A stretch of 64,000 nucleotides of DNA from Craterostigma plantagineum (taxonomy: Eukaryota; Streptophyta; Magnoliopsida; Lamiales; Linderniaceae). The notes beneath the pieces were generated by a model, which was not told where the DNA came from, did not search any database, and saw nothing but the letters and a program-made list of their open reading frames with translations. The DNA is taken from NCBI GenBank assembly GCA_027422505.1, contig JAPQWV010001077.1:62001-126000 (forward strand). The letters run 5' to 3'. Made by a program: the position numbers and the translations under genes. Of the stretch, positions 21,419 through 31,308 are shown piece by piece (positions within the stretch are counted from its first letter, which is position 1; the number at the start of each line of letters is the position of its first letter).

Positions 21419-21899
21419 GAGGCGCAAGGAGAAAACGTCACAAGGAAGAGGAAAGGTCACGTTGTTTTGGGGTAGAAGCTGACGGGGAGCTGAAAGGTCA
21501 CGGCCCTCCCAAAGCCGTCTGGAACCGGCGATGGAGGGCGGGGGTTGGCCTGGGTGCGCTGGCTTGGCCTAGGTGGTCGGCTTGGGTGGTGGGGCGTTGG
21601 GATATGGGGTCGAAGTTTTGGGGATGCGAAAGGACACAAGGCGAAATGGACGTGAAGGCTCAAAGACCTTCCATCGCCGTCTGATCCCGGCGATGGAGGG
21701 TGGCGAGGGAAGTTCCGGCGGATGGCAGCAAAGTGGTTTGGGTGCCGGCGGCGAAACGGTGGTGGATGGAGAAGATGGAGTGTAGATGACGTTGATTTGA
21801 CCTTGAGCTCGAACTGTGTGAAAATCGCACACACTGGAGGTGTAAATTTTTTTTAATTAATTAGCTTTTCGCATGTTTAAGATTAGATTCTTGACTGTT
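21419..21899 (-). promoter_or_regulatory. LINE-2 5' UTR
   Basis: This non-coding leader contains the hairpin at 21671-21696, identical to LINE-1, and a second imperfect copy of its arms near 21505-21535. The outermost bases (21840-21899) are AT-rich. An internal promoter is expected from the family but not visible. Confidence 0.5.
21671..21696 (-). promoter_or_regulatory. LINE-2 copy of the conserved 5' UTR hairpin
   Basis: All 26 bases match 1596-1621, with the same perfect 9-bp stem. Confidence 0.55.
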
Positions 21900-21915
21900 C
21901 GAACCGAACCGGATT
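21900..21915. repeat. LINE-2 target-site duplication, right
   Basis: Identical to 15091-15106; it marks the 5' edge of LINE-2. Confidence 0.75.
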
Positions 21916-21942
21916 CGGTTCGGTATTTGGTTCTTCAAACCG

Positions 21943-22160
21943 TCCAACCGAAATTTCGGTTCGTTTCGGTATGGTTTGTACCGAATGCCCACCCCTAATT
22001 CTAATCTTATCATGTCTAATCACGATTTGTGTATTTCTTTGTGAGCCAAATACCCAATCTCAAGCCACAGATGACATTGAAAGCAATTACACACGGAATC
22101 AGATTAAATATCTCAAGTACTTCCGAGCATATTCTCTTATTACAGAAAAATACGTCCAAC
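21943..22160. repeat. 218-bp block, left copy (hAT end plus flank)
   Basis: The block contains the last 55 bases of the hAT-like element, its 8-bp duplication and about 155 bases of flank. It recurs at 29290-29511 with scattered differences. The two copies bracket Copia-3. Confidence 0.85.
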
Positions 22161-23390
22161 CAAAACCCTAGTGGGAGTCTCGTCACGGTTCGTAACTTGA
22201 CACTGGGCCTGTAAGTCTAGGACTAGCCCAAATTTCGTTTCGGTTTCTTTGAGCGTTTTGTTGTCGTGAACGTGTTTATGTTGTATGCATGTATGTATAT
22301 CACGTATTGAGACGTCAGCGTGGACTTAAGCTCTATTTCTGGGTGATATGTTAAGGGTGACAAAGTTTCCCCCTGTTTGTATTTTATTCGTTAATATACG
22401 GATTGTCTGGGACAGCTGATCCTCCCGTTTTGTACTTTAATTAATTTTTAGAAATATTTATTTTAAGTACGATGGCCGTACGAGTACAACACGGGTCCAC
22501 GAGAAGGCCGTTTGAAAACTTGGAGGTCGTTCGAGAACATGGTGTGAAGCCGAAGAGAAGACATGTAATTTTATAAAAAATATATGTAGTAGAGTAGAAG
22601 TAGTAGTCCACGCAGACAGTCTTATAGGCATGTAATTTTATAAAAAACTTGCATGTTTGTTTGACGTTACGTGCGTAATAAGTGCTTAAATGTGTGTGAG
22701 ACGTGTTATCCCGGTTTGACTAAATACTAAGTGGGTTAAGGGACGGGGTTCCTGTCTTCTATCAAGCTCGAAACCATTGCGGCTTGAGTGTCGTGTGCGG
22801 TTTGTTCCGAGTTATCGGCGGCAATCATCTCGCTCTTGTCGTAGTTGGTCCGGGTGCGTTAAGACAATAAAGTCAAGCTCATTATTGAAACGACTTGAGT
22901 GTATGTGCGGTTTGTTTTGAGTTATCGGCGCCAAACATTTTACTCTTGACGTGGATATTTTGGGTGACTGTCTAAAGGCCGCTCTCTGAAACATATTCAC
23001 GCCTTATAAAGAGTTATCCTACAGGCGGGAATTTCTTAATGTTAGGATTGAGCCAGACGTTGATAGGTCACACTTAGACATTTATTTCCCAATTATTCCT
23101 GTTAGGGTGAGGGTTCCTGACCGGAGACAAAGTCGTTGTAACACTCATGAGATGGACTCGTGTAAGACACGGGTTCATCTATGGGTTCGTGTGGGACACT
23201 GCGCCGTCCGAATAATGGGCCAACAAACTGTTAGGTTGAGGATCATTTCTGCGAGTGGGGAAATCAACTCCACTATGAAACTATCAACGAGGTTTCCAAA
23301 ATCTCTATCGGGAGAATGGGATTTTGTGAAAAATAGTGGAAGCCAAGCCAAATTGTTAAAAGTCCTTATTTGTGCTTGTAGAATAATACG
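22161..23390 (+). promoter_or_regulatory. Copia-3 leader with internal tandem repeats
   Basis: About 1.2 kb is non-coding. Two similar units of about 65 bp occur near 22780 and 22900, sharing GTGCGGTTTGTT and GAGTTATCGGCG. The string ATGTAATTTTATAAAAAA occurs twice (about 22563 and 22630). No iMet primer site is visible. The start may be LTR tail rather than leader. Confidence 0.45.
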
Positions 23391-24250
23391 TTGACCCCTT
23401 CAATGCTTTATTTTCTGCAGATTGTTTTCTTCTTATCTGTATACAAAATAACATCACCATTCAATTTACTGATCACGCAAAATCGTTTGGAGGGTCCAAA
23501 CCTTGCGGACTGGCTCCGTAACTTGAGGATAGTCCTCACTCTGGAACGCATAGAGTATGTCCTTGAGGGACCAATACCACTCGAACCCCAAGAGGATGCG
23601 AGTGATGCTGACAGGAAGCCAAATGAATGGCTGATAGTGCCCGTGTCAAGGCTTATATGTTAGTTGGGATGAATAATGATCTGCAGCGTCAGCATGAGAA
23701 TATGCAAATGCACGAGATATTGATTCATTTGAAGGGTTGTACAGTGAGCAGTCGAGATCGTCTTGATACCGTGCTGTTGACAAGCTCTTCCATACAAAGA
23801 TGCCTGAGGGCGCAAATGTAGCAGCACATGTGCGTAAGCTCATTGGGTACATCGAGGAACTGGGTTCTCTCGGTTGTCCCATTCACAACGAGCTTCAGAT
23901 TGACCTGATCCATCAGTCACTCCCAGCTTCATTTGCTCAGTTTATTATAAACTATAATCTGAGTGATATGCGATTTTCCCTTCCTGAACTCATGAACACG
24001 CTTGTTCAGACTCAGCGTGAGCTAAAGAAAGGAAAGGGAAAAGAGGTTGCACTTGTTGCGACTACAAGGTCTAAGAGATCTAAGTCGAACAAGCCCAAGC
24101 CCAAGCCTAATAAGAAAATGGAGGGATGAAGGAAAAGGGAGGCCAAAATGAACGTGCCTAAGGTTTCGAAGGCGACTGATAGGTGTCTTCACTGCCAAGA
24201 GCTGGGCCATTGGAAGGGACTGCCCCAAGTTTCGAGCTTCTGGGGCATCA
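23391..24250 (+). pseudogene. Copia-3 gag
   Basis: Gag packages the element RNA. The block LEGPNLADWLRNLRIVL near 23490 is typical of one plant Copia gag family. VKAYMLVGMNNDLQRQHEN follows near 23645 and the frame IDLIHQSLPASFAQFIINYN near 23900. The knuckle near 24190 reads CLHCQELGHWKG and lacks its final cysteine. At least three frame changes occur (about 23640, 23790 and 24130). It lies directly before the protease and is non-functional. Confidence 0.8.
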
Positions 24251-24259
24251 GGTAAAGTT

Positions 24260-27200
24260 TTGGAAACTTATTGTTCATTTACTGTATTTTCCACTTCGTG
24301 GTTTCTTGACTCGGGAGCTAGTGCTCACATCTGTGTTTTGAACCAGGGTCTGGAACGAAGTAGGAAGCTGGTGGAACGAGAAGTCTTGATCAACGTTGGT
24401 AGCGGACATAGTGTACCAGCTAGTCATGTTGGATCGAAGACTCTTGTATTAAGTTCTGGACATGTATTATATTTATCTGATGTACTTGTATTGCCCAATG
24501 GGCTGAAAAATATTATTTTTATTCCTGCTTTGAGTAAGAATGGTTATGAATTTCGGTTAAACAATAATATTTGTGCGATTTATTTTGGAAATAAATGCGT
24601 CGGAAATGCAACGTTAATAAATGGTTTATATTACGTTAACGTCCAGGAAATGCGAATGTAGTTACCGACATACGTAACTTAGCGTTAAACAAAAAGTATT
24701 TGTGGCATCTTAGACTCGGTCATGCTTGAGTGCGAAAGATTCAAGAGTTGGAGAAATACGGCATTATTAAGTCGATGGAATCAGATTCCTATCCAACGTG
24801 CGAATCTTGTATCCTCGGCAAACTAAGTCTCCCTTTACAGGGACTTTTCAATGAGCCACTAATCTTTTGGATTTGATCCATACAGATGTTGGTGGACCGT
24901 TTAGTGTAGCGGCCCGAAGTAATTTCCACTATTTCGTGACATTCACAGATGACCACTCTCTCTACGGCTAGGTGTATCTGTTGAAGCATAAGTCTGAAAC
25001 ACTTGAAAAGTTCAAGGAATTCAAGACATTAGTGGAAAATCAAACAGGGAGACAAATTAAATTTGTACGATCAGATCGTGGCGGCGAGTATATGAGTCTC
25101 GAGTTTGATGATTTCTTGAAAGAAAATGGAATCATTTTGCAGTTCACACCGTCCGGAACACTACAGTTGAATGGTGTTGCTGAACGCAGAAATCAGACAT
25201 TATTAGATAAAGTTCGATTTATGCTAAGCTATACAATATCCCCATATCGTTATGGGGATATGCTTTGGAAACTGCTGTTTATATTTTGAACAGAACCCCT
25301 TCGAAATCTATAGATAGGGTACCTTATGAAATTTCGAATGGTAAGAAACCCAACTTGAATCACCTAATGGTTTGGGGATGCCCCGCCTATCTGGAAAAGC
25401 TAGTTGCAGACAAACTCGAATCTAGGTTCACGAAAGGACGTTTCGTCGGATATCCCAATGATAGTATGAGATATTATTTTTACTTCCATGACGATCAGAA
25501 GATCATTGTAGCTATTCATGCTCACTTTCACGAGGGTTCATTCAAGAAGGTGGAGCTGCCAGAGAAGTGACTCTTGGAGAGTTAGATGAAACTCTTCCAG
25601 AGACATCAGTGCCTGAGGACACAGATGAGCAGTCCGAGACACTCACAGAATTGCGCAGGTCGGGTAGAGTATCTCGCATGCCTAAGAGATACAGTATGGT
25701 ACACGTCGAGCACAGGGTTGCTGCGACGAAGGGGATCGTTGGTGACGACCTTGCTACCTATGACCAGGCAATGATGGATGTCGACTCTAAGAAATTGGTC
25801 GAAGCTATGAAAGCAGAGATGGACTCGATGCACACCAACCAAGTCTGGACTCTAGTAGATTTGCCTGAAGGTTTTAGACCTTTTGGGTGCAAATGGATCT
25901 ACAAGAGAAAGATTGGATCTGACGGACATGTTGAAACCTACAAAGCTATGGTAGTAGCGAAAGGGTATAATCAAAAAGAGGGAATTGATTATGAGGAAAC
26001 CTTTTCACCTGTTGCCATGATTAAGTCTATCCGCATTCTCTTGCCATAGCAGCACACTATGATTACGAGATCTGGCAGATGGATGTTAAAACCGCTTTCC
26101 TAAATGGATACCTCCAGGAGGAAATCGATATGGTGCCCAAGGGTTTTACATCGCAAGCAGATGTTCACAAAGTGTGCAAGCTTAATAGGTCCATTTATGG
26201 ACTTAAGCAAGCATCTAGAAGCTGGAATCTTCGATTTGATGAAGTAGTTAGGAACTAAGGATTCTTAAAGAATGAAGATGAGCCTTGCGTTTACAAGAAG
26301 GTCAGTGGGAGTAAGATATCGTTCCTCGTATCGTATGTGGATGACATCCTTTTGATGGGAAATGATATCAGATGCTTTCGGAGGTAAAAGCTTGGCTTTC
26401 GACCGAGTTCTCCATGAAAGACCTGGGAGAAGCAACCTATATTCTTGGAATTCGCCTTTTTAGAGATCGAGCGAATCGAATGATAGGTCTATCTCAGGCC
26501 CTTTACTTAGAAAAGATACTGAAACGGTTTCGAATGGATGAATGTAAGAAAGGGTTCTTGCCAATGCGACATGGGATTCATCTCTCGAAATCCATGTGTC
26601 CTCAAAGTGAGGAAGTAATGAAGGAAATGAGTGAAATTCCTTATGCATCAGCCATATGTAGCCTAATGTATGCGATGCTATGTATGCGGCCTGACATTGC
26701 TTATGCTTTGAGCCTAGTAAGTCGGTACCAGTCTAATCCTGGTAAAGAACATTGAAATGCAGTAAAGAATATCTTCAAGTACCTTAGACGGACTAATGAT
26801 ATGGTACTGATTTATGGAAATGGAGAATTGGAGGTGGACGGTTCCTTCTGGTTTCGTCTATACGCTCAATGGTGGAGCAGTGTCTTGGAACAGTTCTAAG
26901 CAAAGCACTACTGCCGATTCCACCACGAAGGCGGAGTATATTGCAGCCTCTGAGGCAGCAAAGGAAGGTGTTTGGATGAGAAAGTTCTTAGAAGAACTCC
27001 AAGTTGTTCCAGGCATAGTGGACCGCCCGCTACCATTGTGGTGCGACAATAGTGGGGCAGTAGCGCAAGCCAAGGAACCTAGGTCTCACTCAAAGTCCAA
27101 ACATATAGAAAGAAAATACCACGTGCTGCGTGGGTTCGTTGCGAATGGCTACATAGCTGTGCAGAAAATAGCCACCGCGGATAACGTGGCGGACCCGTTC

Positions 27201-27278
27201 ACCAAGCCTCTCTCACAGGCAGTGCTTGATCGACACCTCCATAAAATGGGGTTACGATATCATAGCACATGGCATTGA
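24260..27278 (+). pseudogene. Copia-3 pol: protease, integrase, RT, RNase H
   Basis: The protease is open at 24260-24661 with WFLDSGASAHIC. The pre-integrase region (YLWHLRLGHA, CESCILGKL) has stops near 24728. The integrase has DLIHTDVGGPF (about 24870), the second Asp in FVRSDRGGEY and the Glu in LNGVAERRNQTLLD, with breaks near 24972 and 25270. RT starts near 25810, with QMDVKTAFLNGYLQEEID after a slip at 26045, and keeps the catalytic YVDD at 26334-26345. RNase H ends with KAEYIAASEAAKEGVW, SKHIERKYH and DPFTKPL before the stop at 27276-27278. Five or more breaks make it inactive, but every catalytic block is still recognisable. Confidence 0.9.
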
Positions 27279-27282
27279 GTGC

Positions 27283-27293
27283 AAGTGGGAGAT
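27283..27293 (+). other. Polypurine tract of Copia-3
   Basis: AAGTGGGAGAT directly precedes the LTR start TGTTGGG. Confidence 0.65.
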
Positions 27294-29289
27294 TGTTGGG
27301 AATGTGCCCTCGGAATGCCATTCGAGGATGTAATGAATAGGGCATGTATTTAATATTTTATGTATTATTCCCTCTATTCTTATACGTATTAATGGAATTT
27401 ATATTTTATTATTCATTCTTTAAAAGGCATATTATTTATTTACCTATCAAATCTTACTAGGCATCCGGTGAGACGGTAAATAAATAAAACCCATATATAT
27501 CTTGAGTTTAGTCGCCGATTCTCATGGGATGAGAGAGGGGCACCGGTGAGCTATTATCCTCCGATATTAAATTAGTCCATAAGTCTTAGATCTCAGTAGG
27601 GTGACTGAGTGTCAATTACGACTTATTTGTTGACGACTCTTATATGGTTGTGCTAACCATTCGTTGGGCAGCGGGAGGTCGTAACATTGCTATAAGTTGA
27701 ATCAGGGGATTAACTTGTACTTGGACAGGACTCGCAATCGACGATCACATGGGCTTTATCGTTACTCTGGGTAGTGTCAATGATTGATCGATTGACTATA
27801 GTAGTGTGCGTGGACCTTAGGCCGAAGGGCCTTTGACGGAGTGACCTCGGGGTCTTGACTTGTCACTAGTTTGCTAGGCCCACGTTGTTCCGGGACGAAC
27901 ATGGGTCAGCGGCGACATGCGGCCTTGATAATAAAGGGTAGCTTCCGAGCTTAGACAGTCGTGAGGGATTCACTATGTCGTTAGTAACTGAGATATATGT
28001 CCTATGCATATTTGGGGATGGGAAATTACAAAGCCTTCGGCCGAAGCTATAAACTGACTCACGTGGGACGTGGAGTGCAGTTTAGTAATTTTGCTAGTCA
28101 CAATTCAGTCTTAGCGTCGAGTCTTAGTGAGTTTGATGTATCCATGACTCTCACTCGATCGGGACATTAAGGGTCTGTACGTATGACGATAATCTATAGT
28201 CGGTTCGTAGATCGAAGATCGTACTCAACGCGGGATCTATTCGGTACTGCCGGGATTGGCTAGGTGCTTACCGAATTCTTGGATTCCTCCCTTGCCGGGT
28301 TGAGATGAACCAGGAGTGTCGGGCTTAAAAATGATCACTGTGATAGTGCCTAACTAATATGAGATGTAAATAGATTTAACAGTCTTAGAGACGTTAATAA
28401 AAATGTTGAATACAAGTTTTAGAAACTGTATTTATATGGACGTAAATTCACGGAACGAAGTGATGAAGAATGAGGCGTAAATAGGGTTCACAATGACGAG
28501 GAAGGCTCGTCATGGTCATGAAGCCTGTCTGAAAGTAGCAGTAGCTTCAAAAACTTATATCTCCCAATTTAGACCTTGGATTGAGAATCCCTTTGTTTAA
28601 AATCATGATTTGTGAGTCTTATAACAATGGTTAAAATTTCAGGGCAATCGGACATTGTTTACCCCTCGATGTGAGAGAATAGGAAACTGCCGCAATGCTG
28701 TCAAAGTGTCACGGCCGTGAACGTCTTGCACGTGGCACCGGCAGTGGCGAGCAACAAGGGTGCCCGATAGTGTCACGGCCGTGACACTTATTGCCGAGGC
28801 CGTGAAGGCCTCCAGGCAACAGTCACGACCGTGACAGTGGCCGTGACGACGGCCGAAGATGCCTTATGATGATTCACGGCCGTGAAAGGGCCGGGTCGAG
28901 GCCGTGAACACGCATCAAAATGTCATTTTCTTTGCCAAACCTAATCCAATTTCGTTTGTTCTTCCTTTGTTATCATTGTGGGACAATATCTAGTCATTAG
29001 TTGATATAATTCAAAAGAAATAATGCAAAGATGAGTCATGTAGGACATGATCTCATTTGATTGAGCTTAAAGTCATTTTCTAACTTGGAAATGGACTTTT
29101 ATTAATATTTCTTGGAGAAATTCGTCTATAAGATAATTTCATACATTCTCACACTAAAACTTGAGTTTAGAGAGTGGTGAGAGCTCCTTAGGTTGTTCTT
29201 AGAGAAAATCTTAAGTGTGTTTGAGTGTGTAGTAAATCAAACACACTAAAACACATCTCTATACAAACATTCTTCACTTCCTCTAGCCA
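27294..29289 (+). repeat. 3' LTR of Copia-3 (about 2 kb)
   Basis: It starts TGTTGGGAATGTGCCC after the polypurine tract. The right edge at 29286-29289 is where the duplicated hAT block begins; the natural LTR end is probably missing. The LTR contains the palindrome array at 28705-28910 and no gene. Confidence 0.7.
28705..28910. repeat. Array of TCACGGCCGTGA palindromes in the Copia-3 LTR
   Basis: Perfect copies lie at 28709-28720, 28773-28784 and 28874-28885, and a one-base variant at 28823-28834. Single GGCCGTGA half-sites lie between them, for example near 28796, 28839 and 28899. The second copy extends to the 20-bp palindrome AGTGTCACGGCCGTGACACT (28769-28788). Confidence 0.9.
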
Positions 29290-29511
29290 TCCAACCGAAA
29301 TTTCGGTTCGTTTCAGTACGGTTTGTACCGAATGCACACCCCTAATTCTCATCTTATCGTGTCTAATCACGAATTGTTTATTTCTTTGTGAGCCAAATCA
29401 CACAATATCAAGCCTACACAGATGACATTGAAAGCAATTACACACGGAGTCAAATTAAATATCTCAAGTACTACCGAGCATATTCTCTTATTAAAGAAAA
29501 ATGCGTCCAAC
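29290..29511. repeat. 222-bp block, right copy (hAT end plus flank)
   Basis: This is the second copy of 21943-22160. It keeps ATTCTCAT after the hAT end, exactly the left target duplication at 14376-14383, where the first copy has ATTCTAAT. The copies differ at many scattered sites, so the duplication is old. Confidence 0.85.
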
Positions 29512-30190
29512 GAATTATTAGTCCAATAACTCTTACTCGGTTCATTGTTTATAATTTTCAATGGCTACCACATATTGCTTTTATTACATGTAAATAAAGG
29601 AAAGGGCCCGTTGTCATTCGTTGGTTATAGCACCTGACCAACAACTGTACCTATGCCAGCCAAAACCACAATCAGCATCTAAGTACATCGATTACCAAGC
29701 AAATCACGCCATGTCGACGATTAAAATAAAATGTTCACTTAACGAAAACAAAAAAACTAAACAAATAAAATAAAGAATGTTTTCACTGAAATGGAAGAAT
29801 AATTTTTGAGCTCTCGACATAGCTTTTATAGGGAGCATATACAATTGCTTAGTGGTTAAACAATCAGTGAGAAGCAGGGATGAGTAACGCGAAGTTGTAT
29901 GAAATAGTTATCTCCCAACACACCCTTGAGACAAAAGCAATACATACATATAACCAGCCGTTGGGTTCTTGGTCGAGATATCCAAACTCTCACCTAATTC
30001 CTACTCATTTATTTTATTTTCAATTTTCTTCTTTTTTGTTTAATCTGTTCGCCGGAACTCTACACCTTCTTTGACACCATCTGTTTCCTCTACCTCCTTT
30101 CTCTTCTTGTTATAAGGGGTCGCGCGGATAAGAGGTGTAATAATAAGTAGATGCCTATATGTTTTATTTAATTTCTTGTCGATGAATATT
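29512..30190. other. AT-rich spacer, no recognised feature
   Basis: About 680 bp has no open frame of note and no element termini. It is probably the pre-existing flank into which the Tekay-like element inserted. It includes a pyrimidine-rich stretch near 30060-30110. Confidence 0.5.
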
Positions 30191-30195
30191 ACGAG
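30191..30195. repeat. Target-site duplication of the Tekay-like Gypsy element, left
   Basis: ACGAG is repeated at 54736-54740 beyond the other LTR. Confidence 0.85.
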
Positions 30196-31303
30196 TATAG
30201 CACCCGGGGCCCCGTAAGTTTTTAGGGCCAATATCTTACGTTTATGGTCTGAATGATTTCATGTTAATTGCATATATGTTGCATGTCTACGTGACTTCAC
30301 GAATTTGTACTCGTGAATGTTATGTGAATTATGTGCTTGTGATGACCCCTAATTTAGAAAAAGGGGGATTTCCGAAAATATGAAGGAAGAGAAAGACTTA
30401 GTGATAGTTAAATGAGTGGTGGGCTATGAAAATTTATGTGGGACTAGAACCCCATCTGGACCAAGGAAGTGTCAAGTGGGCTAAACATGAATTAGGCCCA
30501 ATGCAAGCAAAGTAAGGTAGGAGACAACATTCCCCAATTCAAGGGGAACCCACGCCAACCCCATGTCTTACCCATCGTATCTAAAGAAAATATCTAACTA
30601 AACCATCACAATACCCTAATCACACCTAAGAAACTAACGAAATTAAAGAGAGAGAAGGAGCAAGGGGACGAGAGGTGTTTGAACTAAGGATACTCCAACT
30701 AGCTTAGAATTTTGAAATTGTAAGTGAAGCCTCTTCCTCAAGTCTTGTACATTTGTAATTTAGAGTTTGCTAGATGTATTTAATTTCACCAAATAGCGAA
30801 GCTTAAGGAGATTAAGTGCAAGGAGGACACGAAAACCTTAAGCGTAGAGCATAAATTAGTTAAGGCCTTTTACTTGTGCAAATTAGGACTTGGCAGTTTA
30901 AGGTGTAAGTTAGGATCGATGATGTTAACCTTAAGGGAGAAACCAACGATTTTGAGGGGAGAAGAAAAGAGATTTAGGAGTTTCGACTAGAATAATATTT
31001 CTAAGCCAGTTTCGATGGGATGAACAATTGTGCTTCGATCGAAAGTAGGGAAACTCTTAGGGTTTCGAGCGAATGTCCTTAGTAAAGGAACTTTCCATCA
31101 AATTTAAATTAAGGAAGGGGATTCGATCGAAACTAAGAATTAGAAGATCCATGAGTTTCCAAAACTCACCCCAATGTGTTAGGACCGGTCGAAACTCATT
31201 TCCACATCAAAATCAATCGATCGAAAGTGGACAATTAAATTAAGGTTTCGGGTGACACTTGACTACATTGAATTGAGCTTCGACCAAATCAATTTTAAAT
31301 AGT

Positions 31304-31308
31304 AAATT
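31304..31308. repeat. LINE-3 target-site duplication, left
   Basis: AAATT recurs at 34587-34591. The uninterrupted 3' LTR reads GTAAATTAATCAAG at about 52772, confirming the empty site. Confidence 0.7.

Larger units (their letters stand above)
15107..21899 (-). mobile_element. LINE-2: full-length L1-type retrotransposon
   Basis: This element of about 6.8 kb is on the minus strand between 16-bp target duplications. The order is 5' UTR (21899-21419), ORF1a (21418-20888), ORF1b (20891-19344), ORF2 (19347-15782), 3' UTR and A6 tail (15781-15107). It shares layout, 5' UTR hairpin and 3' terminus with LINE-1 but has clearly diverged protein sequences. It lies inside the hAT-like element. ORF1b is intact; ORF2 is broken by a deletion, frameshifts and a stop. 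Confidence 0.9.
14384..21997. mobile_element. Non-autonomous hAT-like DNA transposon, split by LINE-2
   Basis: The left end TAGGGGTCGGCACTTCGGT and the right end ACCGAATGCCCACCCCTA are imperfect inverted repeats. Both subterminal regions are full of CGGTTCGGT/ACCGAACCG repeats, which is typical of hAT transposase binding regions. Without the 6.8-kb LINE the element is about 0.8 kb (14384-15106 plus 21916-21997). No transposase is encoded. A short ATG frame near 14912 (MSLAADSPVALSSSK) could be a leftover transposase N-terminus but is not identifiable. The GA repeat near 14872 and pyrimidine-rich stretches are the only other visible content. Confidence 0.75.
22161..29289 (+). mobile_element. 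Copia-3: leader, gag-pol and one LTR, without a 5' LTR
   Basis: The order is leader (22161-23390), gag (23391-24240), protease to RNase H (24260-27278), polypurine tract, LTR (27294-29289). No sequence like the LTR start (TGTTGGGAATGTGCCC) occurs upstream. The unit begins CTAGTGGGAG and ends CTTCCTCTAG, sharing CTAG, and sits between copies of a ~220-bp block. Leader plus internal region plus one LTR is the content of a one-LTR circle. Confidence 0.8.

Noticed and set aside
28705..28910. A CRISPR-like array of repeats
   Set aside because: The words are palindromes with uneven spacing inside a plant LTR, with no leader or cas genes.
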